Shown piece after piece: positions 22,604 through 33,206 of a stretch of 64,000 bases of DNA. The position numbers and the translations under genes are program-made. Below the pieces are notes generated by a model. That model worked only from the letters and a program-made list of their open reading frames with translations. It was not told the origin of the DNA and searched no databases. The DNA is taken from contig JADNYJ010000089.1 in the NCBI GenBank assembly GCA_015501075.1, positions 94,540 to 158,539 of the forward strand. The letters are read 5' to 3'. Numbering within the stretch: the stretch's first letter is position 1; each line of letters begins with the position of its first letter. This stretch comes from Gymnopilus junonius (Eukaryota; Basidiomycota; Agaricomycetes; Agaricales; Galerinaceae).

Positions 22604-25505
22604 TTGGTACCCCCTACACATCCTCCAACACATATGAGCAAGACAGACCCTCCAAGAAAATGTGCCAAACCATGGTGCAGACAGATTGCCGGGCCTGGTC
22701 ACCATACATGTGATGACTGTCGAGTAAGAGACAGAGAGAATCAGCAGAAAAGTCGGGCAAAAAGGCACGAAAAAAAAGCCCTCACAGCAGCTGCAGCTTC
22801 GGACCCATCCACAATGGTCAGACATAGAGGGGACCATGATACAGGCCCGGTCAGAGATCCAAAGCACCAAAGAACATGCAAAGTTCCCCAGGACCATGGA
22901 GAAACAGAAGACGAAGACAATTTTGAACCTGTTGATATTCTTGACTTCGATAAGCCTGATGAAGATGTAAGTACTTCCTTCACTAGCTGGTCAGACATTG
23001 ATCAAGCATAGGCTGCAGTAAATTACCTAGATGCAGAAGATCTCTTTGATGACTTGCGAGCTCAAATGAAAGCATCGGCTCATGTCAACTTCCTTGGTAC
23101 ATATGCTCTTGATGCCGACCCTGGTCATGAATCACCCAAAGAAAGAGTGTTGATGGTGGCAAAAAAAATATGGCAGACACTAGGTTTTCGCTAGACATGA
23201 GTCTCTCAGAATGTGTTCACAATTTATTTCTGACATGACAGGCAACAGAGTCAAAGATCACAAAAAACAAAAGACAGGCCACCAAACACACTACTGGTGT
23301 AGCCAGGACATAGCATGCAAAAAGAAGTCCAAACCTTCTCAAGCCCCAGGGGCTAAGCATCATGACTATATCAGAATGACGCATTATCCCTGTCGAAGTC
23401 ATCTTTCAATTGTCTACTGGATCAAGAAGACTGGTCAGACTTACATCATTATTGACCTCCATCACCACTTTCGACACACTCATTACATTGATGTGACCAT
23501 GCCCCTTGAGGCAATGGAGATCATAGAAGCACAGGTGGAGTGGGCTACACCTTCAGCATTGTTGTCGAGTATCCAGGAAGCATACCCTCAAATATCGTCA
23601 GCCCAAGTGTACAATACATGGAAAGCACATAGCGAGACTCACTGGTGATGCCACAACCTCCAGATCCCATCTGCAACAAAATTGCTTGAGGAGTTTGCTG
23701 ATGAAGCGGACATCTTCACTGATTTATATATACCTGACGGTGTGGAGATATTAGCATTCGGCTTGAAGAAGGTGGCTGAGCAACTGAAAGGGAAGGTCAT
23801 CAAGGTGGGAATAGATGCTACCTGTAAGTGTATGAAAATAAACTTTAACTTTGAGTCTAATCACGGAAAGCAGATAACACGAACTCAAAACACTTAGAGC
23901 TCTATAGCATAATGGCAGAATGTGATGGTGCAGGAATCCCATTAAGCTATTGCCTGCTAACGACTGCAACAGCCATTGAAATCGGGAAACGGAAGAAAGC
24001 TCTTGCATTGTGGATGAGACATGTCCGTGATAAATATAGCATCAAACCCATTTTTGTTCACACCGATAAAGACCTGGGGGAGATTGCTGTGGCAAAGGAA
24101 ACCTGGAATGCAAAGATTAGTCTATGTTATTGGCATCTTCGACATGCAGTAAAAACCCGCCTGGCCAAAGTTAACCTCGCAACAACTCCATATAATGTGA
24201 AGAGGGCACAGGAGGAATTTGATTTCATTGATGCTGAATTCCGACCATTAGGAACCAGAGTTGACATTGACGACTATGAAGGAGGCGTACCTGATGACGT
24301 TGAACTACCTGCAACAGAAAATCCAGCAAGCCCGCCTAATGTCGAGGAAGCGAATCCTACTCTGGGTAATCCCAGGGAAGTTGGTGAATGGTGAGCCTTC
24401 AGTGAGATAACAAATTGCCTTTGTATCAAGCTCCCTCTGCCTATGCAGCCTGTACCCATGCATGGAATATCAGATGACAGAAGTAACCAAGAGAACCAGC
24501 ATCATTCCAACATACCTAGCACCCAACCACCCAAAATTCATGGCCAAGGATTTGTCCTCCGTCTTCTCGACCCACATGAGAGCTCGCAAGCACATTCCCC
24601 TAAAGAAAATACTGAAGAGGAAGATGAATCTGGAATGGGAGAAGTTAGGACATGATGAACCTTCTGTCCACCTGATTATCATCAAGGAATACTTGACTAT
24701 ATGGAACGTCACTACTGTGCCCACCCATTGATCCCAGGCTATTCGGTGCCTGATGCAGTGGCAATTAGGCGATGGGCCATACAGCAGATATATGGATTTT
24801 GTGAGAAGAATAACATCCCAGAGGTATGGGCTTACCTTTGGGAGAACTGGTACCAGCAGGGGTGATGGGAATTGTGGGCACACTCTGCACATGAAAAGAT
24901 ACCAATCCTAAAAACAACAATGATTCTGGAGAGCCAGTAAGTAAGATACCTAGGATTAATATCTGATACTGACCAAATGCCCAAAAAGCTGGCATCAGAT
25001 TAAGCATGATTTCCTTCACCACTTCAAAATGCCACGCTGTGACTTGCTTGTATGGATCCTTGTCAAAAAATTGCTGCCATCATACTATGTAAGGTTAGAT
25101 CACTTACTTGTTCAAAAAGGCCATCATCGTGAGCTCAGTTCCTGGAGAAAACATTTTAAGAAAGAGTGGAAGAATTTAGAAAAGAGAAGTATTACAATGC
25201 CTTTAAATGATGCATACAGACCAAACCCTCAAACATGGGTATGCACTTGCCCATATTTCGCTACCAGTCACTTCCTTGTCTGCAAGCATCTCATACAAAG
25301 CATCCACTGCATCCCTCCCATCTTTTTTGTTGAGGTCAAACGAAATCGATCCATGCCATTTTGGAAACACAGAACCCTTAAGGTGGTGGATGACTCTGGG
25401 TGTCAAGTTGAGCATGTGGCGGGCGACAATGGCATCGATAGCGATGATGATCTGAGGAATGAGGAGGATGAGGCTGAGGACTTGGATTGGGTGGGGTGTG
25501 GTTGA
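22604..25505 (+). pseudogene. MULE-type transposase with SWIM zinc finger, decayed
   Basis: The N-terminal part (from 22634) has a Cys/His cluster (CAKPWCRQIAGPGHHTCDDC). The middle carries the transposase core, with IKVGIDATCK, a MAECDGAGIPLSYCLL strand and KPIFVHTDKDLGEI followed by ISLCYWHLRHAVKTRLAK. These match the DDE-fold region of Mutator-like transposases. The C-terminus has a SWIM finger (CTCPYFATSHFLVCKHL, CxCx10CxH, around 25250). In-frame stops and frame changes break it: TGA at 23646-23648 after SETHW, TGA at 24863-24865 before WELWAHSAHEKIP, and several near 23190. It would have catalysed cut-and-paste transposition. I found no terminal repeats, and this copy is dead. Confidence 0.75.
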
Positions 25506-26258
25506 AGATGGATGATGTTCGAAGGCGATGAACAAAGAACTTGACTTTATCGCAGACTTTCTCACAGGTTTGAGGTTCCAGGTGCAGTTCGTGATCATAG
25601 AATACTTGCTGCATTGAAGCACAAGGGGAGGGGCTTTCAAAACTTGGGAGCGGCATGTTTGGGGAAGGAGAAGAGGTTGAAAAGTCGAGCTGATGGATCA
25701 CTGTGACGTGGGACAAGTCAACGATAGCATCGATGTTCTACCGGGCCAGACCTTCTCAATCTGATGCCGAGACGTAAATGTGCACAAAGTGTCTTCCTCA
25801 TGTCAATCACCTTGTCATTTTGTACTATCCTAATCCCCCCTTCCATTATTCTTTTCTACACGCATATAGACAATGATATTGACCTGTACATACACTGATT
25901 TCGTACTGCATGTTGTCCGTTTTAAAGTCCTTATCAGTACAACTTCACACCACCTGTCGGTAAACGGCTACTAAACAGCCCGAAATCCGAAGGTCACGAG
26001 GTGTCATAGTGGGGGAGAACAAGGGACGTTACGAAGTTGCGACAGCTCCGGACCGGACAGATCATGAGACACACACCCTCAAAGCAAGGCAGTGTTAGGT
26101 CCTTAGATAATCACGGACTGGACTCGACTGGCTCACTCGAAGCCCTTAAAGGATCCCCTCTTCGCGCTTTTCCATCTCTCCCCAACTCATCCCATCGACG
26201 AGTTACTCACTTGCGCTTTCTTGCTACCACCTCTCGCGAAACTTGTTCTTTTGCAACC
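25506..26258. other. Intergenic, promoter of the protease-like gene
   Basis: I see no credible gene. The segment separates the MULE relic from the start at 26259 and should carry the upstream region of the protease-like gene. No specific promoter motif could be assigned. Confidence 0.4.
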
Positions 26259-28397
26259 ATGGATCCTAACTATTTTGAAAAGAGTGAGTGGTGCCCGTCG
26301 TTCCTCTTGGTTACAAGTGCTGAGTGTCTCCCGCAGATATCGTCGACCTGACCGAACAGGAGCTCCATGACCTTGGGCTTCTTGGCGAAAGTGAGCCGCT
26401 TCGTCATTACACACGTCTATCTCTCACTCATGATTGTCCGTCCACCTTGTAGGCGTTGATGAGGGTATCGTAGAAATGGTCCAAGAAATTAGGGCTGACC
26501 CCGTGAACCTTGGAAGTAAGTCTCTCCATCTTCTTTCTTGCGCGTTTAGTCCCCACGTACTCACATCTTTTTGCCTTTCAGCCATCACCTGCTTCATGAT
26601 GGATTGTATCAAGCGCACGTACCAGACCCCTCCACCCGACGCTCCTACCTCTCCCATCGCTCCCACCTCTCCCGCCATCAGCGAGACTGGCACCGCCTTG
26701 TCGTGGCTTAGTGACAACTCTTCGGCCCTCACATCGTCGCCCCCGACTTGATCTCACAGTTCGAAAGCATTTTCTGGTATCATGGCCTCAGCGGAGACCC
26801 GCCCAGGCTCTTGTGGCGTTCCGATCTTGAGAGCAACCCCTTCCCCGTCCCCGAGCCTGGAATGCGCTTCTTCGAAGTCCCCACCAAGACAGCCCACGGT
26901 GTCTTCAACACGCCTCTCAACGACGTGTGGCATACCGTCGCCCCTCAGATTTTGGCTTCCATGAAGGCCAACGGCCTCCGTTACTCTGCCCTTCAGACCG
27001 TCCGCTTCTCGGCCCTCGTGGACGAAGAGGAGACTTTCGGTCCTGTGGTGGTATGGATTGCAGTTCCTCTCAACACCAAAGCCAGTGCTGTTCACGATGC
27101 CACGCCCGACATCCTTAGCATCCTCTCTGAGGCTCAGATCACCGATGTTGTCGTCGAGTGGTACGAAGGGTCCGTCGAAAGGCTTGTCGGCCCGCCTCTC
27201 ATGATCGTGGAGGAGGATACTAGCCCGAAGTTCGGCCTCAATCACGCCTTCAACACTGGGCTAGGCATCCCCGTCGCCAGGCCGGACGACGATGCGCAGG
27301 GCACCATCACATTCCTATTCCGGGAGGTAAAGACCAGCAACGGCGACCCCAGCGACAGAATGCTCGCCCTGACCAACAAACACGTCACCTCCCGCGACAC
27401 GACCACTCCTTACGAGTACGACGGAACCAACCCTCAGTACATGCTTGTCTGGTGAACGCCGTTTCACCCGTGCCATTGGCGAGATCGAAGCGGCCGTCAA
27501 CACGGGCATCCGCGACGCCATCAAACTCTCAAGAGAGGTGAAGCAGTTGACGTTGAAGTTGGGCGGGCAGACCAGCACGGCCCTGGAACGCAAGCAGACC
27601 TCCTTGGACTACTTGAAACGAGACAACGCCATTCTTCAGAGCCTCTTCGCCGAAGTCAGCGCCCAGTGGAAGGATCCCGAGGCCCGCAGGTTCGGTCATG
27701 TCGACTGGGCTCCCGAGATCTCCGTCAGGGGGGTCGACGACCGCAACTATACTCGCGACATCGCCACGATCGAGGTCGATGCGGCGAAGCTCGCGAACTT
27801 CGAACGTAATATCGTCGATCTCGGTGCGTTCCGTTTCCATCCCTCTCCCTTCCCCTTCCTCATTTTCTTCATCCCAAATCTCGCTTACTAACAATCGACT
27901 CTTCAGGCAAACAATACACCGCCAGCCAGCTTGAGGATCGCTTCTGGCCGATTGCTACCGTTCGCAAGGGCAAGAATATCCCGGCCGACCTCCAGCTCCC
28001 CATCCATTCCGTCGTCGCTCGCAAGCTCGTCATCACTCCTGATACTGAGGACAAGAACGGCGAGCCTCTCTATATCGTCGGCAAGTACGGCAACACGACT
28101 GATCTTACGCTTGGCCGCTACTCTGGCATGGAGGCCTATACCTGCACCGAGTTCGGACTCGAGTCTAGGGAGGCGGTCATCTACAACTACAGCAAGACGT
28201 CTGGCGACTTTTCGAAACGCGGCGATTCCGGCTCTCTCATCTTCACGGGCGACGGCAAGGCGCTCGCTATCTTGCACTCAGGCATGCCTCGAGGCATGCA
28301 CAACCATGTCACATACGGAACGCCCATCTGGTGGGTCGTCGAGCAGATCCTCAAGAAGTATCCCTCCGCCGAGTTCTGTGGCATCACCATCGACTGA
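26259..28397 (+). CDS. Trypsin-fold serine-protease-like protein, two frameshifts
   Basis: Exons 26259-26283, 26337-26390, 26453-26515, 26582-27823 and 27907-28397 give about 600 residues. The C-terminal half has the landmarks of a chymotrypsin-like fold: LTNKHV (candidate catalytic His), a later Asp such as that in DWAPEI, and RGDSGSLIF with the nucleophile-type GDSG. A short Leu-rich N-terminus (NIVDLTEQELHDLGLL) precedes it. The family occurs in many Agaricomycetes, but its role is unknown to me. Two frame breaks lie in the large exon. Near 26744 a C-run seems one base short. Near 27454 the frame stops at TGA and resumes one base later at GERRFTRAIGEIEAA; a lost TG would explain it. Coding quality is high on both sides, so this is a recent pseudogene or carries assembly errors. 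Confidence 0.65.
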
Positions 28398-30190
28398 GCG
28401 CAAGCACCTTCGAGCTCCGTCTTCGTCGTCTCCCCCATCCCTACCCCCACTGTCCTTTCTCGTCGTCATCTCTTTTCTTCTCGATCAGCCTTTTCCGTCT
28501 GCTTCTCGTCTCGTTGGTTCAGACGCGTATCTTGATTCTCGATCCGCCGTCAATCGTTCGTACCTTTTGCTTTCTATCCTTTACGCTCGCAACTGACAAT
28601 CTTCGTTGTTTAGCTCTTTGGCGGATTGCACGCTTCATCTGTTCCTTCGCGGTCGTCTCGGCTCCTTCTCTCTTCCATTCTCTCTCGGTTTTGCGCGTCG
28701 TCTGGTTGTCGGTGGAGCTGGTGGATGTCTTGACTGGTGAATCGCTGCCCTGGTTCGTTCCCCATCTTCTACTTCGTATCTTCTTACCGACTGACAACAA
28801 CCTTTGACGTCTATGTGCTGGATCGTCGACTTCTTGCTCAGGTATGTCTGGTCCTCTCTCTCTCGCTCCCGTTTCTCAATACGTGCGGCTCAAAGTTCTT
28901 TCTTTCAAGCCTCTCCGCGCGTAAACTCGCAGCCTCGTCCACCCGCGTTGTATGATTGTTTTTCTCGTCTCGTTTGTTACTCGTCCCCCACTCGCCTCCA
29001 CTCCCCACTCCTTGACTCGCACACCCCTCTCCATACATGTAATTCTGCTGCGTCTTAAAATGAACATTATCCGTGATGTTGTTTGCATACGCCGCCGAGT
29101 GATTAGTAAGTCAAACTTTGGACGAAGTAAGACGTTGATTACTTGGTCGTCCGACTTCAATATGAGCAGCAAGTAAGCAAGCAAGTCTTGTTCATTCCGT
29201 GTAACATTTCGATACAAAATAGTCCGTTACTTTATAAGCAATGAGGACAAGGCGGTGAGATTTTCGCCGTTGGCCAAGTAGAAAAGTCACGGTGATTGGA
29301 CGGCACAGCTGTCTCGCAGCTTTACGCTGACAACAGAATCAATGGGTGCGGCAATGACTCGAGGTAAGAAACGGTGCCTCGATACGTCAACGAGAACTTT
29401 TCAGTGCCTGCAAGGCATGTTGTGAGCGTTCGCAATATAGGACACTACGTCATTTACTTAGGTATTCAATCCTCACCTTCCCTGATCAGTCGAGGTAGTT
29501 TCTCCATCGTCAATGGTGACCTGAGTCCGAGCCCGTCAACGACTGTCCCGGGACAAAAGAATTTTGGACCGCCGCCAAGGTAAACAATGCTAATGCGTAG
29601 GTGTCGAAAAGCCTCATCCACAACACGACGACCTCAAAAGAGAGGCTCGATCAGTGAAAGCCAAAGTACAATGTTCTTTTCTTCTCGACAAGACCATGAA
29701 ACCCTCTAAACCAGGGACGACCAGGCTGTTTTCTACTCAACTGCGACCCTACGTCGTACTGTTATGTCGCTCTTCCTGGTTGCTCTCATCCCCACTGGCC
29801 GAGCTTGTTGGACTTGGTCTAGTTTCCGTTCCTGTCGCAGAACTTGATTCGTCCACTCTCTGACATTCTTTGCTACAGCTGTTACTGGCCGTTGCATGCA
29901 ACAAGATGATATTCTCCGTTGAGTACTTCAGTTGTGTCACAATTTACGTCGATCTCGACAAGTCACATATGTATATAATGAACGGTACAGAGAAATATCA
30001 AAATGGAGACAGTTTCGTCGAGTAAAAGAAGTCTTCTACTCGACCTTAGTGAATAAATCGTCGGGTACGTCCTCCTCGATCGCGTCATTTGCCTCGAGTC
30101 CATCCTTACATTCGGAGGAAGGCTCAGGCACGATTGGCGAGACAACGAGGGACTCTGGACCGCTAACCTCGACGCTCGAGAGACTCTTCT
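28398..30190. other. No gene seen
   Basis: The first several hundred bases are pyrimidine-rich and probably the 3' UTR of the protease-like gene. Open frames at 29374-29583 and 29654-29863 are short, lack domains and have no splice partners. I see no repeats or RNA genes here. Confidence 0.4.
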
Positions 30191-31549
30191 CTACGACTCT
30201 CGCCCCAGACCCACCTCCAACGTCGGTAAGAACAATGGGCGTAGGCCTGGGCTTGGGCAGTGCCTGCTCGTTCGCCTTAGTTGCAACTCTTCACGGAGAC
30301 GGAGGTCCGACTCCTCGACGTGCCTGGACACGATCGTACGCGAAACCTTTTCAACTTCCTCCATCAGGGCATTGAACCTGGCTGCGCCATGTGACTCGTC
30401 CTCTGATGTGGGCATGCTCGCAGCGAGGGAGGTGCTTGAAGGGTTGCGGGAAGCCCAAGTTGGGCTGTGTTGCTCCGAGACCAGCAGCATATGTGCCGTC
30501 TCCGTATCAGATTCATTCGGTAAAATGATAGAGAGGGAAGGGGCAGGGGAGGGAGGAGAGGCGTCCATGCTTGCTTGGTCAGGGGATTCTGTGTCGAAAG
30601 AGTCATCTTCGTATTCTGATTCGACAACCAAGCAGTCGAGCGATGTGATGGAACCGTTTGTCTCGGGATCCTCAGTAGGCCTGCAGATTTGAGTCAGTTC
30701 TTGAGCCGATACACATGGACGGGAATAGAGAAGACGTACTCATCCTCGTAGCTGGCATGATCAAGATCACGATCACGAGCATGGCGAGGCAGCCTAGGGA
30801 ATCCAGGGAACCGTTAGAGCCCTTCAGTTGGTCATGAGACAAGCAACGTATGCAGCTCCCCACAGTCGAGGTAGAACGGTGATTGATAGCTCTCTCCTGT
30901 TGTATCCCCGAATGGCTCTAGGAAGCATAGTCAACAACGTCGACCTCGGAACAGGTGACAGAACACGTACTCGTTGCCATCCGTGGCGAAGATGGCACTT
31001 GCATGGTCTGAAGACAGCGAGGTTATAGGTGCCGGACGTCCTGGCCTGCACCAGCTGTTAGCGACTCCGGCATCGACGAACGAAGCCTGATTCGAGAAAC
31101 GACGTACTGATAAATGGGCTCTGGTTTCCTCAGAGTTCCAACCCTACCCAACGATTAAAAGAATTTCAGAAACCGGGACAAGCATCACAACGTACATTTC
31201 AATACATTCGCCATTGGGACCGAATGCCTTCACGTCAAGACTACTGCACAGCCGTTAGCATAGGTGACCTGAAGCAGACACAAGCAAGATTTCTCACCAA
31301 CGGATGTCCTTCTCCTGTCTCTCATAGGGCAACTCGCCTAAGCTATCCATTGCGCGAGAGCTCGCCATGTTGGACCCGGGAATGGTCGCGACGTCATCTT
31401 GATAACGATCCTTGCTCGGTAGGATATCGTGAATGATGGACATGACTTGATAAGAGGCCCAGATGAGCATGGCCTGGAGGAATATGTATTGCTCGACGAA
31501 GGTGAGCTGCCAGCAGAGGGTGATGCCGGTGGCTGCGAGGCATGAAGAA

Positions 31550-32409
31550 CAAGGGGGTCCCAGGATAAAAAATATTTAACTATCCTCCATATTTTTTTAA
31601 TGACCCATTGGCTGAACCAACCAGCCACATAATCAGGCACAATGTCCAAATAAGGAAATATGACATCATCGCCATGCTACCTTTCCTCCTCGCCTGCCGT
31701 CTGACTTCTTGCAAGCCTCGCAAGTCCAATTACAGGGCTTTTGTTGAAGTTTTACATATGCCAGGTGATACTGTGATGCATAACAATTTTTTTTGGTTAG
31801 TGAAATTTAGAAAAATATGTCAGAATATTTACCCATTGCATCTCACATCCAGGTCTTCTGCATTCAATTACATTGTCAGCGGAGCAATCGAGTTCCTCTT
31901 CACATATGCAATCACCTTGGTCTTGTGCCACACCATTTCTTTTCTCCACAGTCTGGGCAAGTAATGTAACCCTCACTGTCAGGCTTGATGTCTGCAGTCT
32001 AGATGAAGTACAGCATGTAAGACTTTTTTCTGCCTCTCTGGGATTCAACAAACACTCACCTCAGACTCGTTAGAAGCCATAGATGCCTTCTTGTTGCTCT
32101 TTTGAGATTGTGCAGTGTAGATTTCATCACTTTCCCTCTGCCTGTAGTCTGAACTGTGTCTAATCTTATCTGATCATTATGTAATAATCACCAATTTCAT
32201 GTCAATTGAGTAGTTATTGCCTTTTTTTCTATGAAACCTACATCCAGGACCCATTCCATGCATGCCTACACTGTCGTATATTACCTCTGAGCAATATTTC
32301 ATACTAATTTTGGCCTATTTGGAAGGCATTCCCAAAATTTTTTAACAGCCTGATGGCTGAACCAACTGCCCAGGGTGTGGTCCAGGATTTATGGCCCGGG
32401 ACCCCCTTG
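31550..32409 (-). mobile_element. hAT-type element with PHD-finger gene, copy 1 (860 bp)
   Basis: The ends are CAAGGGGGTCCCAGG and CCCGGGACCCCCTTG, inverted repeats of about 15 bp that fit the hAT YARNG start. Perfect 8-bp target duplications (ATGAAGAA) lie at 31542-31549 and 32410-32417. It appears identical to copy 2 at 38026-38885, with the same length and the same open frames. Strand is given by the cargo gene. It sits in a coding exon of the membrane-protein gene. No transposase is encoded, so it depends on one supplied elsewhere. Confidence 0.92.
31666..32051 (-). CDS. PHD-finger protein carried by hAT element, copy 1
   Basis: Two exons flank an intron of about 60 nt (GTAAATATT...CACAG). 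The first gives DCICEEELDCSADNVIECRR and then PGCEMQW. The second gives YHLAYVKL, NWTCEACKK and a basic tail GRRGGKVAWR before the stop at 31666. The order C-x-C, C-x4-C, H, C-x2-C matches a PHD-type zinc finger. The Cys expected after the conserved His (HLxC) is Tyr here, so zinc binding may be impaired. PHD fingers read histone tails; that role in a transposon is inference. The true start is unclear, as the frame opens at a TTG. Confidence 0.55.
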
Positions 32410-33206
32410 ATGAAGAAGCTACGGCGGTGATGCCATAAAAGACGATGTTCAGCTCCATAGGCCTCTTTGCATCACTGGTGGTTCCAAAAGGGGTCATCAC
32501 GATGGAGACGGCGAATTGCGTCCATAGCATGAGGCATGGTAGAAGCCAAAGGATCTCGAAGTCGATGATGAAGACGAAGAGGCAGATGGCGCCGGATCCA
32601 AGGAGCAAAACTTGGAGTACAACTGCTACAATGACAGTAGCATGAGCCAAGGGTATCAACCGCACCCAGTTGGGTCTCATATGGTAGACTTCGAAGTTCT
32701 TCCCAAATGTCTGACAGACAGGGAGAGAAAGAGGATGAATGTAAGCAAGTCATCATTCACAATGGAGCGGGCATAGATGGACAACATACCTTGACGAGAA
32801 ACCCATGCAGTAGGCACACCAACTTGACGATGTTCACGAGAAGATTTTGTTGGAGATCACGACAACGAAATAGAGCAGCACACGACAGTGCATTGGGGAT
32901 GGTGGTGAGAACGACAAGGCCGAACATGAAGTACCGCTTGTAGGGAAGGCATATCGACTTCTGGTTGGTCACCTTGGGTGGAGGTTTTCTGGTGGCCAGG
33001 ATGAGGTGAAGGAGAAAAGAGGCGATGGTGAGACAGGAGGATGAAATCATGGGGAGGTTGGATATATCAACAATGCTGGAAGGAGTGGAAAAGACGGTCA
33101 AGGAGTGAAAAAGGATCACAGCCACAGAGAGTCCGATGGAGATGAAGACAAGAAAGAAGTGAAGGAGGGGCGTGATGCAGTGGATGCTGAACTTGATTAG
33201 ATGCAT

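Larger units (their letters stand above)
30191..33206 (-). pseudogene. Polytopic membrane protein, disrupted by transposon
   Basis: Exon 1 (32790-33206) starts MHLIKFSIHC and holds several hydrophobic helices. Exon 2 starts at 32710 (TFGKNFEVYHMRPNWV), carries two more (LLLGSGAICLFVFIIDFEI; ILWLLPCLMLWTQFAVSIV) and runs to VFYGITAVASS. There the 860-bp element 31550-32409 interrupts it. On the far side the same frame resumes with CLAATGITLCWQLTFVEQYI and another helix. Further exons include one with the helix GCLAMLVIVILIM (about 30780) and a long acidic, Ser/Pro-rich cytosolic tail ending at 30191. About seven membrane segments plus a tail suggest a receptor-like protein, but I recognise no family. 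Exons between 30640 and 31400 are approximate. Without the insertion the gene would look intact. Confidence 0.65.

Noticed and set aside
31608..31964. 118-codon plus-strand frame in the hAT elements (also at 38084-38440)
   Set aside because: It is antisense to the PHD-finger exons, which have conserved Cys/His spacing and a proper intron. The plus frame has no domain.
30191..33206. The 860-bp element treated as an intron of the membrane-protein gene
   Set aside because: It has transposon ends and an 8-bp target duplication, and an apparently identical copy lies elsewhere. Its ends (CAAGGG...CCCTTG) are not GT..AG, so splicing it out cleanly is unlikely.
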